Assembly (NCBI GenBank): GCA_907165275.2 | Contig: OU015659.1 | Coordinates: 9,962,501 to 10,026,500, forward strand | Length of the DNA stretch: 64,000 bases | DNA from: Zygaena filipendulae | Lineage: Eukaryota > Arthropoda > Insecta > Lepidoptera > Zygaenidae | Direction: 5' to 3' | Part shown: positions 22,801-37,800 of the stretch, in pieces | Position numbering within the stretch: position 1 is the first letter of the stretch | How the letters are laid out: each line of letters starts with the position of its first letter | Program-made: the position numbers and the translations under genes | The notes under the pieces: generated by a model | The model's input: only the letters and a program-made list of their open reading frames with translations | The model's database searches: none | Told to the model about the DNA's origin: nothing

Positions 22801-25800
22801 TTCGCATTACTAATACGACTAGCGCCATCTCTTGATCACAGTTGGAACTTAGTTGAGTTTGTTGTGTTTTTGATATTTTATTAAATTGCTTAATTTTTTC
22901 GTAACTGTATTAAAAATAGTTGTTCAGTACACGTGCGGAACCGTCATTGCAACTAGTTCCGACTGTCAACCCTCACCTTCGGCTGCGCCTCGGCTCGGGT
23001 AGACATTTGTCGGAACTCTTTGCAATGACAGGCTTTCCGCACTTATAATGAAATATACTATTACATATCCTTAGCGTGCGCCCAACGAAACGAGCTTTAT
23101 TCTCTCAAACGTGCTCGGATATTCGAATTTAGAGAGCCTTCTTCAAATGAAATCGAACTTTTGCCTAATAGGTTTTGAAAACACATCGACAATACTATGA
23201 TATTAACACAGAATACAGTTTGGAAAGGCCGCGACATTTTTGTTCGTTCGTGCTGCATAAAAGCAACAGCACACCCTGATTGAGAAGTTATTGTTGTTAT
23301 ATTATACAAAATAAAAACTCAACTTTATACTTTTAAGTTCAATGTAGCTAGTACGAGTATATTAAGTGAGCATCTTACCCGTTTGACGGCGAGCCGCGGG
23401 TCGTCACTGTAGGGGTCGAAGGTGCCGACCCGTTTGAACGGCGGCCACTCCTCCTCGTCGCTCTGGCTGTGGGTGTTGTCGCCCAACTCCTCGCCGCTGC
23501 AAATGCAAAGGCATACCTAATATTGACTACAAACGACGATTTCAGTCAAGCGATATTTTCGAAATTCCCTGGGGTTATATTTTAGACTAGCTGTCTCGCA
23601 CCGTTTCGCTCGCGCTATTTCGAAGTTCCCGGGGAATTGTTCCATACAAACTTTGCAACTACTTTGAGGTTGAAATTTCAAAAATCGTTTCTTATCGGAT
23701 GCTTGTGTCATACAAACCCTCCAAGTTTTAGGTCTCTACGTTCAGCGGTTTAGGCTGTGCGTTGATCTTTCAGTCAGTCATTAAAATTGAATTTCTATGT
23801 AAAGTTACGATAAGACTGAAGATGACTGAGATGGTAGTAAGACCCAGACTTTCGCGTGACATGAGCGTAGACAAACAAAACTAAATGAAACTCTTTCTGA
23901 ATACAGGTTTTAGGGTCTTATACATATTTTTATTTTGTTGCTAGTCTTCTAAAATAAATACAAGTAAATAAAATGCCAGTGGTTGCGAATATGCTGTGGA
24001 ATGATATATCGCGTACGTTGCAAATAGCACTAACATTCACTGAGATTTTTGAGAGCGAAATCTAACAACTAGAGGACCATTTCTGCTCAAGTGACAGGGT
24101 CGTCCCGCACATATCGATACGAGCATTCTCGCATCAAGCCGGTCGGTCGTCGCATCAAGGGTATATGACGGAAGACCCTTACTCTTTATCCATGCAGGTG
24201 AGGTGCGTTTTAGTGTTTTTCATGAGCAGAGTTGGCTCTCAGTAATCACATAAACAGTAAGCTCGACGTGGATGAAACACAAATCTAAGTATGTCTATAT
24301 CGTTATAAACATGCAAATTATGTTTTTTTTTACCTCGTCGTCGATCTTTTCAGTCCACTTCATATTGCGGTAAGCGATAAGCATGGAACATTGAGCGTAT
24401 ATTAATCATAATCATATTATGCTTAGGCTTAAGCGACAAGCCGGGCTAAGATGCGCAAGACGACAAAATTTTATCGAGCCATTTTATCGATTCTCGTCGA
24501 CAAAGCCATACAATATGTCGACGAGAATCGATAAAATGGCTCGATAAAATTTTGTCGTCTTGCGCATCTTAGCCCCCAAGGAAGGTTTAACGCGTCGTCG
24601 TTGACAAACCAAAATCGGCTATTTGCACTTTTTGAGATTTTTCGTTGCTGAAAAGTAAATTAATACGAATATTCACTCACCATAACTATTATTAACAGAT
24701 AACTTTATTCTAATTACTTAGAGATTTGCTCCTATAAATTTTTCAGTACATAATATATTTTTAAACAGTAAGTATTGGTTTAACAACGACGATAGCGGGT
24801 GGAGAGGTAGTGACAAAGTAGTACGAAATAGGTAAACTCTGTAACAACTCAAACTGGTCAATTATGGAGATTCCAAATAAGGTAGAATTTTCAACCTTCA
24901 ATATATTTAATGCGTATTATGTGTGTAAATTAAAGCATAACCATATTGAAGGCATAAGGCAATCGTATAAGGCCCTGCCAAGAGCTTACGAACGAGCACC
25001 CTACTAAGTCACTATGAATTTCCTAATAGTGTAGTGTACGAAATTCACAATTTTTCTTGAGAACACTGATAGCTATGTAGACTGTTGCTGCTGTGTGTTG
25101 GACAGTATCAGCTTGAATTCCAAGCTCAAACTCCGTCGCTCGCGCTACTCCACACGCACACACACTGCACCGGGAGCACAACGCACGGGTACCAGGAGCA
25201 CAACGCACCTGAACAGGTGCGCGGTGGTGTACTTGTAGAGCGGCGTCATGGCGACGCCGGTCACGTCCCAGAAGCGCACGGAGCCGTCCTCGTGGCCGGT
25301 GAGCAGCAGCTGGTGCTCGCTGAGCTCGGGCGTCTCCACGCACCCGCCGGATATCGGCCACGGGCCCTCCGCGTACACGCTCTCTATTTGTTGCTGCCCT
25401 ACGTGCCCACAGAGAAAATAATATATTTACTAGAGAGGCCATGGGAGGCGGGGCGGGCGCGCCACGGTTGCAGAAGTTGGAGCAAATAGTTTAGTATACG
25501 CAAATTATCCGGCGACACTAGTTTTCATACTAAACCGAGTTGATGTCCCTTTGTGTAGTGTCAAATAAAGTTTATCAATTCAATTAAATTCAATATGTCT
25601 TCTGTGTGCGTACCCACACTATATGCCTTATAATGTCGAGACGACCGTTGGCCGTCTTGTATCAGAAGTTATAGCGATTGTAGTGGTTACATTGGTTCAG
25701 TGTGTGCAGTAGGTACAGGTGTAATGGATGGAGCTAGTACAGTGGGTACAGGTGTAGTGGGTATAGTATGTACAGTCCTGTATGTGCAGATGGTGCAGGT

Positions 25801-28800
25801 GAAGTGAATGCTGCAAGGGCAGTAGAGTTAATAGATTCATTGCGGAGCAGGTACACTGGGTGCAGTGGATGCAGACGTAGTGAATGCTGTAAGAGCAGTA
25901 GGTGTAATGGATTCGGTGGATGGAGTAAGTACAGTGGGTGCAGTACGTGCACTAGAAAAAATACGTGCGGGCGTAGTGAATGCAATAGGTGCAACTCGCG
26001 CAGTGGATGCAGCGAGTGCATTAAGTGCAGCGGGTGCATTAAGTGCAGCGGGTGCATTAAGTGCAGCGGGTGCATTAAGTGCAGCGGCTGCATTAAGTGC
26101 AGCGGGTGCATTAAGTGCAGCGGGTGCATTAAGTGCAGCGGGTGCATTAAGTGCAGCGGGTGCATTAAGTGCAGCGAGTGCACTACGTGCAGCGGGTGCA
26201 TTGCGTGCAGCGGGTGCACTACGTGCAGCAGGCTCGCGATCAGCACTCACCGGCGGCGACGATGTTCTCGTAGACGTTGTCGGCGACGTTGTCGACGAGC
26301 TGCGCGGTGGTGACGGCGGACGCGTGCACCGACACCAGGTACGGCAAGCGCAGCGGTCGCCACTCGGCCTCGCACAGGTCCAACACCACCAGCTCCTCCT
26401 CCACTAGCACCACCTGTTACAAACTCTTTGCTTTTACTGGCCGTTTATTTTTTCCTCATTGATTTTGAGTTTCTCAATTAACTCGTTCAGTCACACTTGT
26501 GCAAACAATATGACATAATTATTATAACATATTTTTTATATGTTCGAGTTTCTTGGGGTTTTCTATATTGTAAAAATATAGAAAAAAAAAAATAACATTT
26601 AAGGCTTTCATCGTCAGTCACGTTAACCACCATGTCAGTTGAAACAAACAGTACTATATAAAATTACCTGTATTTAAATTTTAATTATGCGTTGCAATTG
26701 GCTTATTTAAACGCGAAATTAAAATAACGGAATTAGTTTAGTAGTTTTTAATTTTATCCATTACAAACACACATACAGCAAAATTAATCTTTATAATATT
26801 AGTATAGAAGTATGTTAATAAACATCAATCACATCAAATCATACAAGGTTTAAAATGAAGTTGTTCCAAGAAATACATCCATACAAATTACTTGCTATAT
26901 CTGTATGTGTAGAAAAAACAGTAGGTAGCTAATATTATAGACATAGTTACCAGAGCGGCGGCGACTTGGTTGACGGTCTGCACTTGTATCTGTGCGGGCG
27001 TGTCCGGCCGCTCGTCCTGCAGCGGCGCGCCGTCCGCCGGCACCGGCGTCGTCGTGAAGAAGTCGATCACCTGCAACAATTACGACGTACAATGACCGTT
27101 TCGTTTTCAATTTGTATCACACCACCATACTCTATCCACCTAGACAAGTTGATATAGCGCTCTCTCTGTCACGCAATCTCATACAAATGACAAAGACAAA
27201 AGGTCAGTGGGCGTAAACCATTCTGGATGCCATGAATCCAGTATGGGTACCACAAACAGACTAAATGCATTTATCGCTGACCAAACAGAAACGAATCTGT
27301 TTTCCCTATTAACTTGTCTCCGTAGCTAGAGTATAGCTGTCCCTTCCAGTTTCACTTTTTTCACCTAAGAGTTTGATCACGTTAAACTCTGAAATGTGTT
27401 TCTTTATTTGAAACTAGCTGTGCCCCGCGGTTTCACAGAAGGTAATTTCGGAGCTCCCGCGGGAATTCCAGGTTAAACTATACCTATAAACCTTCCTCTA
27501 GAATCACTCTATCTATTAGTGAAAACCGCATGAAAATTCGTTCAGTAGTTTTTGAGTTTATTGCAAACAGACAGACAGACGCGCCGGAGGGCTGTTTTAC
27601 AATACTTAGGAAGAGCCCAGATTACTTCCATTACTTTAAAACTGACAGTACTTCTATAGAAATTTGCAATCCCTTGGAAATTTATTTCCGAAAATCCTTA
27701 TTTAGAAGTTGACTATATTACAAATTCATGTAAATTTCATGTTACTCGTTTCAGTAGTATCGGTCGGGATTAATTGAATCAGTGCTTCTTTGTATGATAA
27801 ATAGACAGCTGCAAAATTAATAAATAAACACACCCGACTCGTGAAGTCGAAAGCCACATGTTTCTCCCCCTGCTGCACGGTCACTGTGTACTTATCGGAG
27901 TACGACGCCCGCGGCATGCCGCCTGGAAAGGAAATCATGTGAGTTACACTTCTTTTATGTTCTTTTAATTCTTTTATGTTCTTTACTAAGGAAACTTAAT
28001 CCTAGAAATACTATCTAGCCTAAAAGTCAGCTCAAATAGAGACGTGTGTGTTGGTTGTGTCGATCAATTCGACTAACCCTAACGACTAACCCTTGCTAAC
28101 CCTAATGAATGATTTGAATTTAATCTATTTTCTAGTTTATACTTTATTTCATGGTGTAAAAGTAATCAATCTCAAACGGCAAACATCCTTTCAATTAACG
28201 TTATTCACCGATTCTGGTAACAGTTAATATAGGCGCTTTGGTTTGTTTTTAGTTCTAGAACACAAATTTAATGCCTATGTTAAAGTTCCATAAAATCAGC
28301 CAGATTACTTATAATAACTAGCTGTTACCCGCTGTGTCACCCGCAATAATTTTGGGGTTCCAGCGGGAATTCTCACGAAAAGTACCCTATGTCTTTCTCT
28401 GTACCCCTGACAAAGTTTATACAAAATTTCATGATGATCGGTTGAGCCGATAACCAACAAATGCACTAACCAGCGAATATGGTCATCTCGTCGCCATGGA
28501 CGCTGGTCCTGGTGAGTATCTTGGTGATGGCCTTGCACGGGTAGGGCCCGTACGGCGTGATGGGCTCCTTCAGCGGGCGGTCGCTGGCCGCGCCCGCCAC
28601 CTCCCACGTCACGTACGAGCCGTCGTTGTGCGACGACGTGAAGTGCTCGCCTGACAACAACAATATTTTTTACCATCACAATGAGGTATTTCAATTTTTT
28701 TTTTCGTTTTTAGTCCGTAGTAAAAATATTAGACACGTACATACGTATTTTTTTCTTTTTTACGTAAGCAAAAAATAACAGAGATGAGTCGAAAAAGCAC

Positions 28801-31800
28801 AAACTAACCTATCAGCCAGCTCTAGACGCACTGCACACCGCATCGCACATTAAAATACACCTTTTTAAACAAGGGACATGCTTACATATAAATGTAACTA
28901 CAAATTTTTTTTTTTTAAAACCGATAAATCACAGAAAAAAATAGATAAAAAAATGGGTTTACGCAATACAAAGAAAAGGGGCGTCGAATGATACATGGGT
29001 AAGATCCGTCAGCGCATCAGCTACGCGCTCAATTCTCGTGTAGATTTTTTTTTACATCAATAAATTTTTTTTGAAACGAGAGTCGAATACTGAACTCGCA
29101 TTTACAATATTAGTTAGGATTGGTTTCTGTGACGTTATTTCGGAGGGGGGAAAGCTAAAGCTCACCATCATCGTTCCAGCACAAGCTCTCGACCTGCTGA
29201 TTGGAGACGAAGGTGTGCGTGGGCGTGGCGGTGGCGCGCTCCCACAGCACGATCAGCCCCCGGTTGTAGCCGACGAGCAGCCGCGACGGCACCTTCGGGT
29301 GCTCGCAGATCGCCTCCACCGCGCCCGGGTTCACTTTGAAGTCTTCCGGACAGCTGAAATGGTGACCGAAACTCGTAAGGGTTTATGTGATGTGGGAAAT
29401 GCTAACGCAGTGGAAAAGTATAAATTATAAGCGGTAGAAGCTAATGGGGATGTGGACTACTTTTGAAAATCAAAACTCTAATTAGTCCGTCAGTTAGAAA
29501 ATAAAAAAATAAAGACACGTATTTTTTGCTTTTTCAAATAAATTAAAATATACAGAGATAAAACACATTAAAGTTTAGGGTGAGGGGGTCGTGATGTCAC
29601 TAACCGCTAGAATCGCCATACAAACTGTCAGAATAGTGACGTCACGCGAAATTTCAACTCAATATATCGCCGTTATTTTTTGATTACGTAAAAAAAGAAA
29701 AATACGTGTCCAATATTTTTTAATAATCTACAGGACGGACTAAAAATAAAAATTAGTCCACATGCCCATTAGCTAGTTGCGGTTTCGCCCGCGTCCGCGA
29801 GAATTTTGGGACTGAAAGTACCCCATGTCCTTTTCTATATCCGTGACTAAAGTTACAAGTTAAAAGTAAGACTGACTTTTTGCCAGATCTTGACGTGCGT
29901 ATGGGAGCACCCTGGAGGTAAACTTCTAATTTATGCTGCCTCTGAAATCCGTACGGCACTAAACCTAATCGTATGTCTGCAAAAAGTTAAAATGTTCAAG
30001 GTCAGTTAAGAACTCACTTTTGCATAACGACATCCTGATATATAACGTCCTCGCTGACCGTGAACGCGTTGAGATCCAGCATGTATATATTCCCGCCCTC
30101 GGTGCCCAACAGCAAGTTCTTGCCGGACGCCTCGACGCATAGTGTCGATATTTTTTTGTTTTTTCCCTCGAAAGTGTGCGCCTTCAGCTCCACTAGCGAC
30201 TTCTCATTGATCTCCCACAAGTGGAGACTGTTGTCGTCGCATAGCGATATTAGTCTGCCCGTGCCTGAAATATCACGAAACATAATATTGATACATAATA
30301 TCGGTTTCACCCGCGGTAATTCCAGGATAAACTATACGTGTAAACCTTCCTGCAATCACAAAAACCGCATGAAAATCCGTTCAGTACTTTTTGAGTGTAT
30401 CGCGAACGGCCAGACAGACGCGGCAGGGGACTTTGTTTTATAATATCAGCTGTTCCTTCATTTTAAGATTTTCCAGGATGATATTGATATTCTAGGAACT
30501 AAGGTAGAAATCTTTCCATTCAAATACCAACTTTTTATTTGAAATTTTGCAGACGTATTAAAAACTGATAACCGACGATTTCATGACTCTGACCTGGAGT
30601 TCTCAACAGGATCATAAGCTATGATTTCACAGATTATAAAAAAGCAGTTCAATCGTTGTATATAAGTAATACAAAACGCTAAGAATTTTACTTATATATT
30701 ACATACATTTTATCTTAATCTAACATATATAAATCACGTGTCACGTTGTTTGTCCGCGATGGACTCCGAAACTACTGAACGGATTTTGATAAAATTTTGT
30801 AACCATTTATAATATGGTACAACTCCAAAGATAGGATAGTTTTTATCCCAGAATTCCCGCGGGAACTCCGGAATTAATGCGGGAACTGCTTATCACCGTA
30901 AACTACTGAAATTACCGCGGATGAAATCGCGGGGGACAGCTATTACTTATATATTTAAAACAATTGAAAGATAAAAAATGATAATGGATACAGGCACCTA
31001 TCACTTGCTTCATCTGCCTGCCAGAATTGTAAATAAATAAATATATACAATATAAACAAATTATAATTTTACCGGGAATAAAATATATCTGTTTGACCGG
31101 CGCGTCCGGGTTTGTGTGTTGTCCATACAGCTCGACGCCGGGCCGGCCGTATACTTTGAGCGCCCCCGACGCGGTGCCCAGGGCGGCCAGTCTGAGGAGC
31201 GGGTCCCACGCGAGCGCGGACGCTCTGTGAGGGAAGCCGTGCTGGACTGTCTGCGGAGATACCACAGATCAAATGGTTAAAATCAGAGAACAGATAGAAA
31301 GGACGTGGACTCGGTAGGTATGTACAAAAAACAGATGAAAACCAGCGTCGCCGGTGGATTTTCGCACACAAAGTCAACTATACGTAAATATTGTCTTTGG
31401 TAAATGCGTTCGTTGCCATTTGGTTGGTCAGTAACGTTTGAAATGTTTTTTTTTTCTGAACAGCCATCAAGTACTCGCAACGTGTAAGTTCCCGAATTGT
31501 TTATCAACTTTTAGGAAGTTCAAACAAATCATAATAAGCTGGTCTGCGTACGTGTTTATTTCTCTGTGGTTAAAATTTCAAAAAGTTAATGGGACTTGCA
31601 CTAGCTCTTAAACTTACCGGCACAATATTATTAACGACGTAGCAGTAAATATTTGCTGAAGCCAAACAAAATGTTTAAAATTCCACTTCATGCTACAACG
31701 GAAAATCTACTATGGAGTTTTCCTAGGAATTTTTATCAAGCACGATACAGAAAAAATCACTATGTTACGTACAAGAATAATCGCAAGTTTTCAAATCAAA

Positions 31801-34800
31801 TTGATTCATTTGGTTAAAACTTAACCGACAAAAAGTGACACCCGTTCTTTTAGATTGACTGAATATAATATATCTTAATAGATTCAACAATGGAACTCGT
31901 AAAATCTGATCAACAATAAGATTGTCTCTACGCGTGTAAAAACCAATTTCATAATAGATGTGAATATGCGAATAAGTCGGTTATAAAGTAGGCTTATTGT
32001 TGCCAATTTGACACCTCGCCTCTCACAATAGAGGTATCTACCTACTAGGAGTCACGGAATCGACGGCTAGTACGTGATGCCGTGTTCCTGTCTGACTCAT
32101 CGGAGGCAAGTTGGACGTTGCCAAGCGAAGATAGAAGGCGGTGAGTGGGGGCTCTATTCCACATCCATTTCGCATAAACTTAAGTCTGACTTCGACCACA
32201 CACAGAAACGGTCCCAATAGATCAAAGAGTTCCATAAGAAATGCATATTAAAAAATGGGTCACGTAGCATATTATTAAGGGTACGCGAGCGAAGCCGCGG
32301 GCAAAAGCTAGTCGATTAATAATGCACGGACTGTATGAAAATATTAACCTAATGATTCAAGACAATAATGTTAAAAAGGTTCAAGCGAACGTGGGAACTT
32401 TTCACACAATATGCAACGCAAACGGTCTTTTGTGGGAGAAAAACAAATGTGACGCGATGTTACGACGACAATGGCGCGGGGATGGTTTCGGAGAAACACT
32501 CGCGGTGCGGTGGCGCCGTTATGCAAGTTGTCGGTGTTGGTGGTACTATACGGTGATGAATTCAATATTTAGAGCTTGCATTGTGATCTAGACACGCGGC
32601 AGCGTGTCAAGCCAACTTCAAGCTATACATTATTACATAATTATACATATGTATACTTAGTGCCACACAATATGCACACTGCACAGCAATGCAAACTATA
32701 CAATAATAAGAATCTTGGCACACTAAAACAATTAGAATTTATTGTTCGGCGTCAACGCATCTAGCTATTTAGTGTACAGTATAAGCTTCGCATGCTAGGG
32801 TAAAAGCCGCAATTGCGGTGATAAATAATTACGTCTTGTGCCAAGATCCTAACGCCACAGTACTTGCCAGGACCGTTTATCGGGTAGGTACAAAATCTAG
32901 CGACAAAATCACCTTTTCAACATTAAGTTCGATAACATTTAATATCAACTATTTGTATTTATTTATGTATTTTTGAAATTATTCTTTAGCCAGCTCTGCA
33001 AATAAAACATGTAGGTTGAAATGTTTTTCCCAAAATTTCTTATAAACTAATATGTATAATATTATATCAACAGTACCTACCCCAAGAGATCTAACTAAGA
33101 TCTTAATAATCCGTGAAGGTTCATAGTTTTTTTCATTGCAAACCGATAAAATTAACACACAATCACGTTGTAACGGTGCAGATGAGGTGTAATTACTATT
33201 TTTGTCAGCACACAAACGCATTGCACAGCCGACACGTTATAAGGTACAGCTAAAGTTATTCAGGTCGCCATGAAAGCAAACGGTAACCACGTTCATAAGA
33301 ATACACAATAGAAGCGCAACTACCTAAGTAAGTAGGTACCTACAAAGATACAATAGCAAAAATATAGTCCCTTGACAGATCGTAAAAACTACGGTAATAT
33401 TTATTTAATACTTCATATATCTATACTAATATTATAAAGAGGCAAAAGTTTGTGATATTGCAGGGGATAGGTAATCTTTGGATCTACTGAAACGATTTTG
33501 TAAATTCCCATAACAATAGAAAGTCACGTTATTTGTGTGATAGGCTATCTATTCATATTGAAGCCCGGAATTCTCGCGGTAACTCTGAAGCTCGAAATTA
33601 CCGCTGGTCAAACCGCGCGGACCAGCTTGTACAAACCTTACTATTATAACTGCGAAAGTGAGTTTGTTTGTTTGTTACGCTTTCACGCCTTAGCGGATCA
33701 ACCGATCATCATGTGCATACGAATTGCGTAGAGAATAGAACATTTTTGGATTGGCAAAAACTAAGAGACTTTTCTCTATAGGATTTTTCTAAATGTGGTG
33801 TTTGTATTGTCTATTTTTATTAGTTAAAAACACCTTAAATGCACTACATGCTTTATTAAAAAATCACGGTTTGGAGTACATGAGCTTTTGTGACAATGCG
33901 TACCTAATTCTAGTTTCAGAGAAGAGAATAAAAACAAAATATTAATCAACTTGCATGGCTTGAGAGCAAACCCTAACGCAACGGCTAAACCAATTTCAAC
34001 TTTTTTAAAAGCTAACTCGCAGTCAAGCAATTTCTAACGGAAGGAATAATATAGATCTTTTTCTTTTTTCTTAAAATACACAATTCATACAAAAACTAGT
34101 TATTAAATGTTAGCGTTTTGATTTGCCAACAACATCAACGCGTCTACCATCCAAATTTTAAGGTCATGCGCGCCGATGTACTGTCCATTTGGTACATTTT
34201 GAACTGCATAGTGACACTGTACTACGCACATGTACAACAACTCGAGATGCATTGTGAGAGCGGGATGGACTGTCTACATTCATATTATAGTGTGGCATCA
34301 TCTTTCTCTGTTCGAAAATCGTCCCGGTCTGGCTGTAACTGGTCACAAGTATGATACATTCCCCGTTCATGAACCGGTTTTCTAGCTCCGTTATAGGCAT
34401 TAGTTGGTCTTTCGCGCGTTAAAACGTCTGACGGCAAAATGTTTTTGACATATTTTATAAAACACTGTCTGACTGCAGTTCTGCTCATTGCGAAATTCGC
34501 TCGGAAAATCTTTATATAATATATCGGGATGAAAAACCGATCAGATTCAAATATACTTTACTGACCAAAAGAAACACACTAAACATTAGACAAATAAAAA
34601 GAAAGGACAGAGCAAAAGGCGGCCTCATTGCTGGAGGCTCTTTTCAAGGAAACCTTAAGATGATGATTTATAACAATTATAACAATACTAAATAGCTGTT
34701 CCCTGCAATTCCACGGGGTGAAAAGTAGGTACATCTTCTATGTAACTCATCAGGGAAAGTCTTCTTGTCAAGGAAATATCTTTTAATTTATTAGTTCCAG

Positions 34801-37800
34801 AAGCAACAGAAAAAGCATTCCTCTATATAATAATAGCATGAGAATATGATAAGTACCTATAGAAATATAAAAGGATGCACCATCTACGTGATATTTGAGT
34901 GAATAACGATGTCGTTATAATCTTGTGATGCAGGTCAACAAGGAATGTCGTTTGGTTATCTAATTGTAAGTGAGGACAGCGATAATTGTAATAAAATCGT
35001 TTTATTCATTATACTCTAATAAACCAACGATCTTCTTTTAAAACAACTGGATGTCTTTTTGGGTATACGTGTGTGTGTGGGTGTGCCCTAAATAGTGGCA
35101 GGTCAATGCGTCACGTAAGTAGGTACGTATATATATTTAGGCACTATAAATTCACATCGTAATTTATTCAATGCTATATTACTGTAACGCAGCTTGAATT
35201 AGTCTTTTATTTAATTACAAAATCCCTACTAGCAGTTCCGCGTGGATGCTCCCGCGTTAATTTCGGAGTTCTCGCGGGAATACCGAGATAAAAATACTCT
35301 ATGTCCTTTTCTGTATCCCCGACATCGTGCATGCAAAATTTTACTATAATCACTTAGGTAATTAAGGTGTGCAAGTGGGAAAATTTTGAATTGCTCTAGT
35401 TGATTTTGTCCTTACATATTATAAGACAAAGTCCTCCGCCGCATCTGTCTATCTTGTCTGTCGCGATAAACTTAACAACTACTGAACCGATTTTCATGCG
35501 GTTTTCACCAATACATAGTGATTCAAGGGGCAGGTTTGTGCGTATAGTTTATCCTGGAATTCTCGCGAGAACTCCGAATTTACCGCGGGTGAAACCGCGG
35601 GGGACAGCTAGTTTTTTTGTTAAAAAGATCTTTAAAATAATATTTGCATAGTAATCTTCAGATCAACCATAACTCTAAATGCAAAAAAGCGTGTGGGGTA
35701 CTTGATATCATAAGTAACGTAATATGTTTTGAAGCCCACCTGCGACGAACGAATCGAATTTATAATTTAAGGTCAATTTAGTTCGAAGCAGGAACTGCAT
35801 TTGTAACCACCTACATGTCGTGCAATAAGCGTGCTCATGATGTCACCGCACAACAATAACAACCGCAGCTTTCGTTGCCAAGTGACGTCATCGGCGAGGT
35901 TTAAATGTCGCCGTAAACATAAATTCAAACTTTTAAATTCGTTTAGTAAGAACGAGGTGAGATGTTTGACGAAAAAAAAAACACAGAAAAGTGATAAAAA
36001 TCATTATGATGGTTTTTATAAACCACCTATGATTTAATGTAGGTACTATTTTAATCGAATTGGGCATAAAATCAAGTTGTAGAAAAATAACAAATTTACA
36101 TGTATGAATTCGCGCACAAACTATTTCCATAATGTATTTTTTTTTCTATTTATTTATTAGGTTCTCTATTATAGATTAGGTAGGTGTCGTGTTTAGGCAT
36201 TGATATAGGTTTTTTAATATATCAATGTGTATAGGTAAGAAAAACTTCCTATTTTAGGTCTGTTAAAAATATTTAAATAGAATAGAATTATAACCCTCTT
36301 CGCAATTGAATAAATACTACCTAAGTACTAATACCTACGTATGTACTTCTTGTACAATATATTACATAAACATTACTGCACCAGTCGGCTGTTAAAAAGG
36401 CTTCCACGTCTCTAGCAGGGACTCTACTACCTACACCGAAGCCCTACCACTGTGATATCCTACAAACATTTTAATCCACGTTTATAGACTTTGTAATCAT
36501 GTTGCTGACGTTTGCAACTATAGAACATCAAGTTCGTTTTACGTCGTTAATCGTTGTTATTTACTGAGCGCTAACGGCCGCATAGTCGTTCTAATGATTA
36601 CCTACTTAATTTTAAGTAAATATTTTAAAAACAAAACTGCCGCACTCAGAGACGGCGTTTTACTTACCTAATATTACTTGACATTTAACTAATCAAGTTA
36701 AATTTAGTTAGATGCCAATAGGCTAGTTTCCTAAATTTTCTTTTTTAGTCCGTTTTGTAGATTATTAAAAAATATTGGACACGTATTTTTTTATTTTTTA
36801 TGTAACCAAAAAATAACGGAGATATATCAAGTCGAAATTTCACATGACGTCACGCCTCGCTACAGTTTGTTCGCACGTTATAGCGAGCTGTGACATCACG
36901 AGTCCCCCACCCTAAACTTTAATGCGCTTTATCTATGCATATTTCCATTATTTTAAAAAAGCAAAAAATACGTGTCTTTTATTTTTTTATTATCTAACTG
37001 ACGGACTAAATAGAATTTTGATTTTTTTACCCAGGAAACTAGCCTATTAACATCAATTTAATGAACGTCTGTGAGTGCAGCAGTTTTGTTTTTAAAATCT
37101 TTACATAAAATTAAGTAATCATTAAAACGACTGCGGCCGTAAGATTTTCCCTATAGGTCTTATGATCGATGCCACATATATGCACTCGGACGCCGCTCAT
37201 CGCACGCGCATGCGTCGTTTTGTGTGTGTCAAAACTCAAAAGCCAGCAGGAAACTTCCTGCGTAACTTCCTGCCCGCAGACGCCTATTACGAATTCTAAA
37301 CTTTTAACAGCATGTTAGTTGAAATTTATTATTAATGCGTAAAAAGGACAGCACTATACGATTGCCGTATCACGTGTCTTACTTTCTCTCTCGGTGGATC
37401 TATATAGCTTTTAGAGTCCGTGTCAGTGTTAATATTGTTGTAACACCGACACGGGACGATTGGTAAGTTGGTTGGCTATTGACATACGTGTAATGTGTGG
37501 GAATCAGCGTTTGGAACGTGTTGAAACTAACAACTTGCATGCGAATCATAACATTATGTACGGTCTATACTGTAAAGTGTAAAAGGATATACAGAACAGA
37601 TATAATAAATGTAATAGTTGGATATTATCAGAGTCACCTGGTCCCAAAGCAGAGCTTGTACTATTATGGGTACCAGACAACTGATATAATACTTATATGT
37701 ATACCTACTTTTCTCTAAATACATACTTAAATATATCTAATATATCTATCTAGACGCAGAGTAAACCCACGACACCACCAGGCGCAGAAGTTACCGTTAC

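Noticed and set aside
25734..26407. Long frames on both strands rich in SAAGAL or LHLMHP repeats
   Set aside because: Translation of the intron 9 minisatellite in several frames. No start context or homology, and both strands are open at once.
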